Below are positions 24,501 through 36,675 of a stretch of 64,000 nucleotides of DNA, piece by piece. This DNA is from Lojkania enalia (taxonomy: Eukaryota > Ascomycota > Dothideomycetes > Pleosporales). A model generated the notes under the pieces. The model was not told the origin of the DNA, searched no databases, and saw nothing but the letters and a program-made list of their open reading frames with translations. Position numbers and translations under genes: made by a program. Position 1 is the first letter of the stretch. Each line of letters starts with the position of its first letter. Location: NCBI GenBank assembly GCA_010094045.1, contig ML986580.1, positions 946,059 through 1,010,058 on the forward strand, given 5' to 3'.

Positions 24501-25315
24501 GAGTATCTGGAAAGTCAAGGCGTATAGCTCACTCCAAATAGCCAGCCTCAGGAACGAAAGACGTGCGCAGCGCATCTCCCAGCGAAGCTACGCCATCCTT
24601 TCGAATAGAATGCGGAAGTCCGCCCTGAAAGCACTCCTAACACATATTATGTTCTAACGCATTCACACTAGACTCTCCAGCGATCTCTTACCCCAGACCC
24701 ACCAAATACGCAATGGGCATCACTGGTTACGCATGACAGCCTTACAGTATGGCAATGCACCAAAATGCCATCCAGCGCATCGTGAGTCTCCTTGACAGGG
24801 TTTCACCGCTAGCAGACTGCGAACTTCGGTGAAATTGACCAGTAACTATTACATCAGTAAAGCGTGAATTCCCGAAGATCAGCGTCTATATTCAATCTAC
24901 CTCGTCGGCTATCGTGGAAGGTATTGAAGGATAAATGCCTGTTCTCGGTCCACCATTGCGCATCCCAACCGTTGACACAGAGACACACGCACGAGCTTGT
25001 AGTTGAGCGCAAGGTATGGAAATCTAATTTGATATTATCAGCAAGCGCCTGAGTTCATGTCGTGCCACCACATCTCGTCCGAAGCCTACGAAAACAGTAA
25101 TAAGTCTGTCAGTATGAGAGGCATCGAACCTGATGCGAGATAAATATGCCTACATAAGGATAGCGGAACATCATGATTCATTCGCTGCGCTCAGTCGGAT
25201 AATGTACCGAGTATGCTGTGCGCAACTTGCAAGCTGTACGAGCCACGACAGAACTGTCACAAGCGACGCAACTTTGATACAAACCAAACCGACTCTCTTC
25301 TTTTGCTTCTTCTTT

Positions 25316-25393
<78 letters not shown>

Positions 25394-25409
25394 CACCACC
25401 ACCACCACA
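25316..25409. repeat. Compound trinucleotide microsatellite (TAC)23 then (CAC)n
   Basis: An uninterrupted run of 23 TAC units spans 25316-25384 and passes directly into about eight CAC units to 25409. Open frames across it encode only homopolymers (Tyr, Leu, Val) and are not genes. Confidence 0.97.
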
Positions 25410-27576
25410 CTAGACGTATGGCTGCTCCTTAGATTCTCTGCAACCCCATAACATTTGCCCCGGGAACCTCACTCATCACGCGCCTTGAAATACCTATTCG
25501 TCCAAATTCGTGCTACCACACCAGCTGCAAGCACCTGCAAGCCTCATGTCCGGTCAGAGATTCGCCAATTGGGGTCGACATTGTCGCCATCTGCACAACA
25601 ACGTGCCCAAGCGTTGCGCCCAGTAAACGCCTTCCCCACGGCAGGATGACGCCCTGCACCGAAGGCTGCAAGTGCATGCAATCTACCTCAACAAAATCGC
25701 TTCGGCCTCACAACGCCCATCATGGTACGAAAACGAAGTATTAAGCTTTGCAGGGGTGTCAGAATGGGGAGAGCTCAGCACAGGGATGGGTGCGGGACCC
25801 ATGTTTGCTCGACTTGCTAGGGCTTTAGAGGGACGAGGAGATATACACATGCTTACGCTCGCTATCGGAGGTTTTTGTGACATTGTGATAAGACCGACGC
25901 GGCACGGATATTGCGCAGCGATGCCGTGATGGGCTGGTTGGTGTGAGCGATTTCGGGCATGGCGCTTGCCGGTTATCGGTCGGTTTGCGAAGGCCGAGAG
26001 GTAGAGAGAGGAAGCGGTGAGTTTTCCTGGCTGAGCGAGCGATAATGCATATATTCGTTTGTTTACCGCAAAGAGGAGAAGCACTCGTCGATCGCTCGTG
26101 TTCTAGAACGCGTGAAGGCTGGTAGGGGAAAAACCGTTATCGACTAATGATGACAACCGGAAATTCTCATGTCGCACCTCAACCATGACCCAGCTCCGAC
26201 TGTGCCGAGATTGCGAGCACTCGCTGTTCTTGTGAGTAATGGCATGCCAGACTGATGAGGGGCAAGACGGATTTTGGCTGGGTTTCCTTTTGTGTGTGGT
26301 GCTAGACCGACGCGTAACGAGCGGGACGGTGGTGGCGATATGAGATGATGGGTCGCGCCTTTATCGAACGGAATACGGCAGGTTGATGATAAACTCAACA
26401 GTCATCACGGATCTTTGATAGGAGCACACCCAACCATATACTTGCTACGGAGCTCTTTTCCCAAGCCGCTATCCATATTCACATAAGCATTTGTCAAAGA
26501 GAAAAACGAAGAAAAAAAAATTCTCCCGGACAAAGAGAGCTGAGCATACATACATGCACTATTATTAAACAATGATAGGACGCCATTGTTGTCAATGGGT
26601 ACCTTACCGCCGTGCTCTCGGAGGCAAAAATGAAGATTTCTGGTTGTGTGGCAGCCAGCTAACGAGCGGAAATGAGGGGTGAACTAGTGGCGCTTACGCT
26701 CGGTCGTTAAGAATCAATCCATCACTTTGGGGCTTTCTTTCGTCTAGCTGCATCTCACTGTTTTTATGCCTGATCCGCATGCCGGCCCGCTCACTGCTGC
26801 TCCCGTTCACCAGTCCGGTACATATTGTACCCGCGATTGTACGACTCGCGGACTGAATTCGTTGATTGATAGGGGGGTTCACGGGCGGCAAAGCTGGAGT
26901 TCGGTTCTTCGAATAGCTGAGCGAGATATGATACAATGCCTGAAATCAAAAAGCTTCCAATACTGGACCCGCCCTCACACACTTTCCTTGCACGAGCATG
27001 GCACGAGCAGCCGCTCGAGTACATATATGTAGGGAATGAGAAACGTAGAATTCGGTAGCGGACGGGCTGGGAAACGATATACTCACGCTCCGCTTCAGAG
27101 CATCGGGTACCGTTGCGGAAAACAGGGTCCTTCCCTATCATTGAGCGATGGATAGTCATTCCGTTGTACCACGTTTGTATTCTTCATTGCAATCCTGTCT
27201 TACCTGGCGTGTTCGACGCGTCTTTCTCCGCGGCTCGCCGAGCCCCAAACTCTAGCAGAGCAAATCCGAACCGGACAAACCCTGAGTTCTATCGAGATAG
27301 CCGCTGTCTTGGATATACAATGCATATCATGTTAGGCTTTGTCATGATTTAATTGGTTGGTTGGGGGTGGCGCATGGATGCATGCACTTTTGTATAAATA
27401 TCAGGATACGAAAAGCTATGCATATGGCCTAGTGGGGGATCCGCTGAGGATCACCCTTGTTCTGCAATGCAAGTAGGCTGCATGGTGCCGTGATGCTATG
27501 TACGGTAATACTTACTGTTTGATGAGTTGAGGGGGCTTCTGCGCGGGGGCGGGGCGGAGATAAGCTTTCGGGTTCA

Positions 27577-27599
27577 TTTTTTTTTTTTTTTTTTTTTTT
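27577..27599. repeat. T23 homopolymer tract
   Basis: Twenty-three consecutive T on the + strand, preceded by a G-rich segment (27541-27575) and followed by a GT-rich one. Its length makes it prone to sequencing and assembly error. Confidence 0.95.
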
Positions 27600-27811
27600 G
27601 GTTTGGTGTTTTGTGGGTCAGGAGAGCGAGAAGGATAATCAGTCAGAGTGTCTGGCATCTGATGGTGTTGATAATTAGGGTTCCCCGCGGAATTAATTCC
27701 TGGTCCTTGAGGAGGTTTTTGGAGGCAAGTGATGTGTATGTATATGTACATGTGTTTATTGTTGGGTTTTTGCTTGGCGGTAGGCGTGGAGCTCGCTTGC
27801 GTACATAGCAT

Positions 27812-27837
27812 GGAAACCCCCCCAAAGGGGGTTTTCC
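27812..27837. other. Strong C/G hairpin (inverted repeat)
   Basis: The sequence ggaaa-C7-aaa-G5-ttttcc folds into a hairpin with a C/G and A/T stem and a short loop, leaving one or two unpaired bases. It lies outside any called gene. A terminator role is not implied, since eukaryotic 3' ends do not depend on such hairpins. Confidence 0.6.
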
Positions 27838-28802
27838 TGAGACGTTGTGTATGTACCTCAGGCTCCTGGCCCAGAAGTAGTCCAAGATCTAGCGGAAGAT
27901 GATCGGTCTACATACATATCAGGGTCCAAATGCTTGACTCTAGGCAGTTTCTCCCATCCTCGATGGGGAGAAGTGCGAAGGGGGTCCTCGGCCGGGCATA
28001 TGTGCATCTTGGCTAAAGGACTCCCTTTTCCTGCACAGGTAAATGGTAGATGGAGAGGGACCCCACTACTGTCGTCCTGTGCCGCTACGAAATAATGCTA
28101 GGACAACGCCTTGGGTCTGGAGACGTTATGTCAACAGCATCGAGATCGGCATCATGGAGGAGGGCATAGAGCAATAATAAAGTGGGCCAATGTGTCAAGT
28201 GCTAGTCAGTAGACATTAATTTTTTGGCTCTTGCTAGCGTTTCGGGGGTGAATTCCCGGTTCGAGACAAGCGGACGACGAGACGCTACGGATGCAGCCAA
28301 TGTCTGGGGAGTGGAGTCTCCCCACTGTGTGGTTGGATAAAACGGGAAGGCAGTGTAGCCGCGGAGGGGGGCTATCGGGTAGGATCCTGGACCCTGAGGC
28401 TCATGTCCTAACGAAAGTAACATGATATGCAAAAGGAATCTGGAATGGTTGAGGGTTTTGGCGCCGCGGTGGGCTGAGCTGTGGGGATGAGGGCTTGGTT
28501 GCTAATGGCGCCTTGAGCAGTTATCGTATCGAGATATTTGGCAAGACGGACAAATGAAGAGATATTAGCCTAGGATTGTAGCGAGGTAGAAATGAGATAG
28601 GATAGGTGGAGGCAGATAGGAGGAGATACTGAGGTAGCATTGCCAGGCAAGCAATTTGTGGTTATGCAACAGTTCCATTTTCCTGTTCTGGTAGTGTATA
28701 TACCTCCAAGTTCCCTATACCTCTCTCCTCTATTGGTTTCGTCTTGAACCATTATCGATAGTTTCCTTGCCTCCAACTTCCCATCACAAGAAGGTAGTTT
28801 TG

Positions 28803-29511
28803 TCAACGCCGCGCTACGAATGCTATAGACACCGCGGGGGGGTTGGGTCCCAGTTCGCATGGGTGGCGTCCAGTGACGGGCGTAGGTTCGAAGGAATTGG
28901 AGCACTAAAGTGAACATTAGTCCCTGCCGACTCCTTTTTTTTTATTGTGAGATAGCAACACTTACAGTCCTAGTTGGCGAGGGACATCCGTAATTCGCAG
29001 ATGTCCAGCAAACCCATGAATGAAGTTCTTCAAAGTTACATTTCTACAATTCCGAATTAGAAATTTGGGTCTCCATTCAAACTCACTTCCTTGCTTGTTA
29101 CTCTAAATTCCCCTATTCGCAAGTCGTTCCTTCGTCTTGTATCTTCACCCTTCCTAGTTGTATCTCTAGATAGTATCTGGGAAAGCTAACCTGCAACGCA
29201 TCTGTTACCCAACAGGGTTTTGCTACCGTAGCCACATTCGGACAATCACAGGACTTCGAGAAAATTGGTATGGGCTCGGAATGGGGATTTCGTCTTCTCG
29301 ATGTGCTAGTTGTGGGCGGAGGGAGAAGAGTTGGTAGTACAAAACCCGTGGTTACTGGTATATTAAGAGACGTCGAGGGCTCAACTGGAAGAGTTGGGGC
29401 AGGAATCGACGTCGCGATCGGAACTGCTATCTGGCTTGGTTCTTCTATCTGTTTGTGGGGTACCGCTGCGCCCCAAGCAATTAAGCCTACAAAACAAATA
29501 GCGAATTGCAT
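28803..29511 (-). CDS. Small secreted protein with eight cysteines
   Basis: A three-exon model on the minus strand (29191-29511, 28966-29043, 28803-28904) with introns of 147 bp (donor GTTAGC, acceptor TTGTAG) and 61 bp (GTAAGT...TTTAG), 166 residues, all joins in phase 0. MQFAICFVGLIAWGAAVP is a signal peptide. A Pro/Thr/Ser-rich spacer follows to about residue 85. The Cys region runs C-D-C-P, K-P-C-W-V-T-D-A-L-Q, then exon 2 K-C-N-F-E-E-L ... V-C-W ... G-C-P-S-P-T, then exon 3 starting with C and ending near H-P-C-E-L-G-P-N-P-P. The spacing differs from CFEM. Exon 2 and 3 are recognised by their regular cysteine spacing, not by open-frame length. I read it as an effector- or wall-type secreted protein of unknown function. 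The weak point is the non-consensus first donor. Confidence 0.72.
28905..29190 (-). other. Introns and middle exon of the eight-cysteine gene
   Basis: Intron 1 is 29044-29190 and intron 2 is 28905-28965; the 26-codon exon between them (28966-29043) starts K-C-N-F-E-E and ends P-T-R-T. If intron 1 is retained, the frame stops 25 codons after the donor and five of the eight cysteines are lost. Confidence 0.65.
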
Positions 29512-31149
29512 TATGATTAGGAGACGATCTTGTAGAGTTGATGGAAATAACAGAGGCGAAAGAAGAATTCGACAAGGCTCTTGGTTGCTGTTAGCATAGG
29601 AAAGATATCAAGTTGATCTCTTGTTCCTGGACGTCGAAATGTCTCCATTGTGGTCTCTCGAAATTGACCAATATCGAATTGTTCTTCTCGCAAATTTCCT
29701 TGTTCGTCCGTCCCTGATCAAGGAAATACCTAGATATGAATGGAAATATAGAATAACAGTGTAGAGCCACCAATCTCGAGTGGTGCCGATTAACTTCAAA
29801 CTGTATCCCAACTACTTCTGGATATTGACTGCTTTTCTTAGCACTTCGTGATTGACATTATTGCGACTTGCAGCTGTAGTGCTATAATGTAATTGTTGTT
29901 CCAGGCTCACGCGCTGCTGATTGGTTACTTGGACCGTATCTTAATCTAGGAAGTGATCAAATATCCGGTGGGCTGATCAAAACTCCAAGAAATCAGAAGC
30001 CAGTGAAGCATCCACGGACATCGGCAGGCCTGACTGAAGACGGCAAGTCGGACCTCGCTCTAACACGCAATGATAACGCAAAGTCTGCCTAAAATGCATT
30101 ATGTCAAGAATGAGCTCAAGTCGGCCTCCAGCAGACTTCGCACTTGCCGAACCTCAATGTGGCGAGCATGTGTGACAAGCCGGAGAGGGGTTATCTACGC
30201 ACTTGATTGCCTTCTTCGTTTAGATATAGAAAGCCAATGTTATGGGACAACAATGCGCAATCCCATCCGGTTTTCAATATGCCAGCCAACCCTTGGACCC
30301 TGGTGGCTGGCATGCGTGGCGCATGTTGCATTCGACGGCCGCACTTGGCCTAAGGACGGTTTGTTTGGTCCGCGTGCAACGGATGAGAATCGACGCGGGC
30401 AGCTGTTGCCATCAGGGTCTTAAGAAGCTCTTTGCCACATGTGTTGGCAAGGGAGGGGCAAGCTGAGGGGTCTAGCATCTTAGCGGCTTCCGACGGTCGT
30501 TCAACACCGCGGTCGGACATCAGTCTGCGATAGTGGAGGATGGTGAGACTGCATGAGACGCTTGATTTCTAAGGCTATCTGTCGCTTGTGGACCCCGGGT
30601 CGCATAATTGGGTTCGGCATAATGGCATTTCGCCGTCGAGAAGGGCCAGCGGCGGAAGAAAGCCATGTACAGAGATACTTTGGAGTACATCTGCCCCCCT
30701 CTTCACCTTCCCGCTTACCCCGGAATGCAGGTCTCCGCAGCGGAGATTGCTAGCCTCGCGTTAGCTGCTGGATCCTTCATGCTTGACGATTTTGTTGAGT
30801 TCGCAAGCTGCTCGTAACCGGAAACGGAGCGCATTAGGGGCTAAAAGTTGAGGGGATTGATTGTGAGGACGACGAGCTTGGCGTAGAAGTGTGAAGTCGA
30901 AGTTGCACATGCCCAACGGATGGGCATGATGAGGTAATCAAAAGTCATGTGATTGGCCGGGCAGACCTCGGACCCGCCCATGACGAAAGCCCTGAAGCTC
31001 TAGCTTCCGATGCGAAGTTGAGAAGCATCAAGCTTCACGCCAGCAAGCATACCACACGTTAGTACCTTCAATTTTGCGACCAACTGCTTCTCAAGGCCCC
31101 CATGTCGTGTGCCATCTAATTCATACTCCAAGGTCCCAAATCCTCCAGC
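29512..31149. other. Divergent intergenic region before BolA-like gene
   Basis: It lies between the minus-strand secreted-protein gene and the plus-strand BolA gene, so it must hold both promoters. A 117-codon frame at 30070-30423 (+) has no features and I do not call it. Confidence 0.4.
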
Positions 31150-31870
31150 ATGGCACCCTCACGAGCCCTCTTTCGCTACAGATCAATCGCACAACGGCGC
31201 CCATCTCCGCGTCTTCTCTCCCCCGTGTGCCATGTACAATACCAGCAAACTGCTCATCTGACCTATCATTCCGTACTCCTTACAGCCCTATCCTTAGGCC
31301 CAAGCCGCTGTTCCTCACTGATCACGAAGAGGTGGTATTCGCAAAGGAACACAACACCGCCCGAGCCGCCGGATTACCTCAATGAGGCCGAATTGAATGT
31401 CTTTCATAAGATCAGGACAGAGTTGGATCCTGTCAAGTTGGAGGTACGTGGTCTCGACCGAGTTTTGTAGGCGTCTTGGTCTCGCTTGGGTCTTTTTCCG
31501 AGCAGGGCAATGGGCGCTGCTGACTTAGACACCGATCGCTACTTGCTAAAATCATCCTGCATGCCACCAACTGCTGCATTATCCCTTTGAGGTAGCATAG
31601 ATGATAAGGCTCGACATGCTAGTCACCCATCGCGGCGCTGGAACAATTAGCATTCCCTGTGACCACCTTTGAGAGAAGTCTTGACTAACGCATTATGTCC
31701 CACAGGTTCAGGATATTAGCGGTGGCTGCGGATCCATGTATGCAATCGAAGTCGAGTCACCGAGGTTTAAAGGCTTGTCGGTTATTAAACAACATAAGTT
31801 AGTTAATTCTGTATTGGCTGAAGAGATCAAGAACTGGCATGGTGTACAACTGCGGACAAGAGCTGTGTAA
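31150..31870 (+). CDS. bol3: BolA-like protein, BolA3 type, mitochondrial
   Basis: Exons 31150-31443 and 31706-31870 with a 262-bp intron (donor GTACGT, branch ACTAAC, acceptor CCACAG), 152 residues, phase 0. The first about 75 residues are Arg/Ser-rich with few acids, as expected for a mitochondrial presequence. The domain starts at LNEAELNVFHKIRTELDPVK, and exon 2 gives V-Q-D-I-S-G-G-C-G-S-M-Y and KGLSVIKQHKLVNSVLAEEI. The G-G-C-G-x-M-Y segment with its conserved Cys marks the BolA3 branch rather than BolA1. BolA3/Bol3 works with Nfu1 and glutaredoxin 5 in delivering [4Fe-4S] clusters to enzymes such as lipoate synthase. The intron is long for this window. Confidence 0.9.
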
Positions 31871-33011
31871 ATGTATGATGTACGAGTAATGTATGTTATG
31901 GTCATTGTTAGGATAATGTGTAAATAGAGATCATATCCTTAAGCAATTGGTATAGGAATAGTTTGAGCGCACGATATGTTAGCGTAGAAAGACCGCTATA
32001 GAAATACCTAGAGGACGTACAACAATATAATTCAAAATTTTGGTGGACCTTACGCGGCCGCAATGGGCGCTTGCTCTACGACACGCCTTGCACAAATGAC
32101 CAAAACCCGTGCACCAATGACTACCATGGACTGCACGCCACTAGACGACTTCTGAAAGATTTTCACCTTTGCAGTGTATGTTACAGTAGTAGTTTAGCTT
32201 CAAGCAGACTATCGTCAACTTCTGCAGGTTGTAGTGAATAATGTATGCTACTCAAAGCGCGTTTATTGAAACTCTATCTTCCGTTAGAACCTTGCCCTTG
32301 AGTGTGGATGATAGGTGAATCTGCCCAGGCTTCAGTATCCGTAAAGTCACAGTGGATTTGCGGTCCTAGCTTTTCTACTCAATAAGTTCGGCTAGTAGGA
32401 GGCGTTGCAAACTGAAGTATTTGTAAGGCCACAAATCTGTTACTGGCAAATTACGCATGTGTGTGATTCTAGCTCGATCCCCTAAGTCTACAAGCACCCG
32501 GAACTCTATCGTATCTTTGGTACCAGACCATGATTAGCGGATTATATACATAGAAAGTGACTCAGAATGCATGTAGCCATGTTGGCGTAGAAGAAAGGAC
32601 TTGTAAAGGTGGCGACATATGATTATAACTTTGAAGTACATTAGCCATGAAGGTGTATTGCCAAAAATCTAGGACTGCCCATTGCCAATGACCCGCTTGG
32701 ATAATCAAAGATTCAAATATATCAAGTCAAGCATTCCCCCAGTTCTCATAATTTATTGACGAAGATGAACCTCGAAATACATTGCTAGGGCACTGCGAGC
32801 AAATGCTTGATACTCGGCCAATTCGTAATAAAGAAATATAGCGAAAGAGACGTCCTTTTTCGATTGTGAAATACGTCTGTGTAAATTTGACGAGTAGGCA
32901 AGTCTAGATTGGCAATTCATTCGTAGAAGCTTGCTCAGTTAACATAGGGCCGTGACTTTTTACGGCCGCAAACCCGATTATTCGACTCTAAAACTCTTGA
33001 AACCCCCAAAC
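31871..33011. other. Convergent intergenic region between BolA-like gene and TTI1
   Basis: AT-rich, with no open frame worth calling. Both flanking genes end here, so it should hold their 3' UTRs and polyadenylation signals. Confidence 0.45.
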
Positions 33012-36000
33012 TCAACTTGGCGGTTGCGCAAAGCTCCAATGGGCTTTGCTAGATGGCATTGTATTGAGCACCGTGGAAATATCCGCTATATTAGCAGGCT
33101 CAGCACCCATATCAATAACCCTCAGATTGCCTTTCCTGAGTCGTCGCAGCCATACTAAATCTGGATTCCTACTCTCTAGAGCTTTTCGAACGTTGAGTCT
33201 CTCAAAGAAAGGATCCAACATGTCTATGATGTCGTCCAGCGTCTCCTCGCGAACTGCGACATATTCATATATTGTGGAGAACAGCGCCACAAGGCTGTCC
33301 GCGACCATTCGAGTTGGTGCATCCACATAAGGCCCTGTGAGGCTATGCTCGGATCTAACCATGGAACTTGAGATGCCATCATTGATGCACGTGGTATCTA
33401 AGCCTTGATACTTGTGCCTATTGCCTTTACTATTCTCTGTGTGGTTGATAGTTCGATGGTAGATGGCTTTAAAGTCTTCCCAACTACCTTCGATTCTACT
33501 TTTCATGAAATTGCCGGCGTATCTGCACATCAAGGCCACGATATCTAATGCATTTGATATAACAAATGCCTCTTTATCTCCTAGTCGTGGAAGTAGAACG
33601 GGCCATAGTGTATTGATGAGGGGAAGGAAAGTGTTCTCATGCCTTGCAAGGGCAGGAATTGTCGTGTGGAGGAGAGATAAAAGCGAACTCCGAAGGCTAG
33701 GCGAAGCAGATGTAAGGTAATGCTGAGTCGATTCGGATATCCTCAAGAGTATGTCGAATGTTTTTGGAATAGGTGGTGGAATTTCTGTTTGCTGTGTCCT
33801 ATTATTGAGGCTGGAATCTTCAACTTCAAGGGCGGATTGCTCATTCGAACATTCATCGGCATCTTCCGTCCGCGGGGAGTGATGGAATGATTTATCGACA
33901 TGGTCTTCATCTTCCTTTCCTGCTTCTTGCTTCATTTCTCCCAGCTTTCCCGCCACTTCTGAAACCGTAGTCACTTTCCAATTCTCTTCCATGTTAGTTC
34001 TTTCCCTTGTCGCTGGGATCAGTAGCTGCGGCGCTTTCACGCCTTCCTCTGTCATACCTTTCAAGACTGAGAAAAGAAGCTCGACCAATTTAGGATATCC
34101 ATGGTATCGCTCGAGTGCCGAGAAGATGCTACCCACGAGGTCATCAAAAAATGGTAATAGGCTCGGGCCGCACAATCGGATTATCATCATGAGAACCTGG
34201 GGTGCCTGAGGGGAGACGTCGTGGTAGTTGAGTTTTAAACCGACCGCATTTACAATGTAATCAACGTTCGATACAACGAGATCGCTGGCGTCTACGTATC
34301 CACAGGAGTCCGCTAGAACATTGAGGCAGGTAATGGCATGATTTCGCAATTCCGGATTCGGGCTGCCGAGAAGATGAAGCACTGGATATAAAGTCTCGAT
34401 CAATTCCCCCCTAAAGTCTAGCTTGTGTTTCCTGGCTTGCAACGCGATGACTTCGAGGGCAAGCGCTTGAAGTTGCCAATTTTGGTCTAAATCGGTATTC
34501 GAGGTGGTAAGTTTTGCAAGAGCCGAAGAATAAAGCTCATCAAGTAGATCTACTCGAATATCCGGAACACCTGAGTCTACAAAATCCTCAAATCCCTGAT
34601 TCTGCTTGATCATATCTCTAAGCAGATTGACGACAAGCCAAAAAGTAGCCAAGCGCGACTCTTCGGTCCCAGAATCGAGAGAGGTGATCAAATCCTGTAC
34701 AACGACGGTTGCAGAAATGGACCCAGCAAGTTCGTGGACTAGTATTCTAAATTCTTCCATCATATCGTCTTGGCCCTTTAACAGAAGCTTCAAGGGTTGG
34801 AACTCAGCTGATTTGATTGTACCAAGAGTTACGTCTAGCCGTGACATAGTATTCGTGGCCTGTGTGGAGGACACGAGACCTTTGGAGTCGTTCAGGATAC
34901 TTGATACACCGTCTCGCAGATTAGCAGCTAGGAGATCATCAATCATGGTAAGCTCCATTTGCTCTCCACTTAGCAATCGAAGTGTTATTGAGATCTGTTG
35001 TATTATCTGCCGTCGACCAACGTCATCCTTGGACTGCATTAATCGGGGTAGTGACAGGATCCAACTGTGGAGGCTCTCTCGTAGGAGTCCAGCAAGGTTC
35101 ATGTCTGAATGGAGCAATGTTTTGAGTTCACTCTCGATTGCGCCTTGCTCTTCGCATCTTCCCGTCAGGGTGATCAAAGTTTCTACCATCATGTTCGTAC
35201 AGTCCGAAAGAGATACTCGACAATCTTGTATGACATGAAGACATAAGTATAGTAACGCACGCCGGACTTCCGGTTTGTTGTGGTCTCGAAGCTTTAAGAC
35301 ATTGGCAAGAGCGATCTTGATCTGCGATGCGGTTGCACGGAGCCACTGAGTGGTACGCAGTTTCTCACCTCCTTGCACTGTATCTTTGCTAGCCTGTAAT
35401 GGGAGATGTTTAGTTTCGCGATCGCTGAGTAATCGGAGTAGCAGTAAGGACATGGTATTTATTCCTTTCTCAAGGAGTCGGAAGTTCGCCCGATTTTTGC
35501 TGATTGGAGTCAATGCCTTGGCTAAGGAAGAAACCATTCTCGGAAGGAAGCTTGCAAGAACATCCCTATCATCAATGCCATTGATCATGGCTTCTAGGGC
35601 CAACACAGCTTGGAGTCTAACATTGTTCGAATTGTTTTCCGCAATACTATCAACCATTACAAGGACGGCCTTCCCAAGAGTTGGGATATTTGCTGTAGTG
35701 GTGAGTGACAATCTCCTCGCCGATGTCGAAGATAGTGCGATTAGAAGCGCAGTCATGCATTGGAAAGACCCAGCTTGAAGTTCTTCCGAAGTAGCGGGTA
35801 TGCCATTCTCGGCAGATGACGGATTAGCCAGAAAGGTAAATAAGATCAAAAGCTGGCCAGAGAGCTCCGCAGAGAGCTCAGTTCTCCAACCTGTTTCCAA
35901 AAGGATCGATATACATTCCAAGCAAAGTTCGAGCGCACGAACAGGAACCTTGCTAGATACGCTGAGAACACGTGATATCGGCACAAAAACGAACTCAGCA

Positions 36001-36230
36001 AGCTTCGCGTCGACCGATTCTGGACTTCTAGAGACATCTTGTAAAACTCTCAGAAGTTGGGTGAGTGCCTGTATGAGGTCTCTTTTCGCATTGGGCTGTT
36101 GCGAAAGGGTGGCAACAACCTGGAGAAGCTCGACACACGACTGCTTCAGCTACAAAACGAAGCTAAGCGGATGACATAATTCTACTATTGTTGGTATACA
36201 TACTCGTCGAAAGGTTTGCTGCCGGTGCAT
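33012..36230 (-). CDS. tti1: TTI1, TELO2-interacting HEAT-repeat protein of the TTT complex
   Basis: Exon 1 is 36204-36230 (MHRQQTFRR) and exon 2 is 33012-36149, with a 54-bp intron (GTATGT...TTGTAG), 1054 residues. The join gives F-R-R-L-K-Q-S-C-V-E-L-L, matching the conserved start of TTI1 (F-x-x-L-K-x-x-C-V-x-L). The protein is almost all helical HEAT-type repeats, with an acidic low-complexity insert near residue 710-760. TTI1 with TEL2 and TTI2 forms the TTT co-chaperone that stabilises PIKK kinases such as TOR, ATM/Tel1 and ATR/Mec1. The exon 1 frame is also open upstream to an ATG at 36593, which would add 121 residues without family character; I prefer the short start. It is divergent from PDS5. 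Confidence 0.87.
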
Positions 36231-36675
36231 CTTGCCTAGGCAGTCTTTAACCAAGGCTCGAAATCTAGGTAGTGCGTTCCCATTTGAAAGGTCTGATACC
36301 TCGAGAAGGCAGAGATTGGGTATGTCACAGAATGACCACGGTGCTCGCCTCTCTGCTAATGTACTAGCGTGATTTCTTCGCGATGTAGAACGAGTTCGGT
36401 GATGCGACTTGGAAGTGAGAGTAGGCAGAAGGACTATGCCAAGACCAGTTACATGAGCGGTATTGGGACCGTGCACTAGTGCCTCTAGCGCGTCACTGGC
36501 CAGAGCGCGTACGGTGGACTGCCCGCATCCTACTGCTGTCACATCCTCCAGCTCCCGAGCTTCACGCCACGCCGCAACGACCTCTGCGGGCAACTATTTT
36601 CTCCACGCGCAATCCAGACTAGCAAACATATCCCATCGATTTCCGGCGAGCTCCCTAGGACGCGCAGCCAGCGGG
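36231..36675. promoter_or_regulatory. Shared promoter between TTI1 and PDS5
   Basis: Only 445 bp lie between the two preferred start codons. Both genes have in-frame open sequence extending into it (minus to 36593, plus to 36463), so the longest possible coding regions would overlap. This is most simply two 5' leaders that happen to be open. Confidence 0.55.

Larger units (their letters stand above)
18505..28802. other. About 10 kb without a recognisable gene
   Basis: I read both strands and found no frame with domain-like composition or convincing splice-linked exons. Open frames are short, overlap on both strands and look random; the longest are about 130-140 codons (21423-21842, 25683-26084). 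The part next to 18505 has purine-rich tracts (for example 19150-19195) and probably serves as promoter or leader of the PP1 regulator. Other contents are a TAC/CAC microsatellite, a T tract and a C/G hairpin, listed separately. Non-coding RNAs or fast-evolving multi-exon genes cannot be excluded. Confidence 0.4.

Noticed and set aside
25133..25432. Frames with long Tyr, Leu or Val runs
   Set aside because: Products of translating the TAC/CAC microsatellite in different frames.
36231..36593. 121-residue N-terminal extension of TTI1
   Set aside because: In frame, but the conserved TTI1 start lies right at the short first exon; the extension looks like translated leader and overlaps PDS5 leader sequence.
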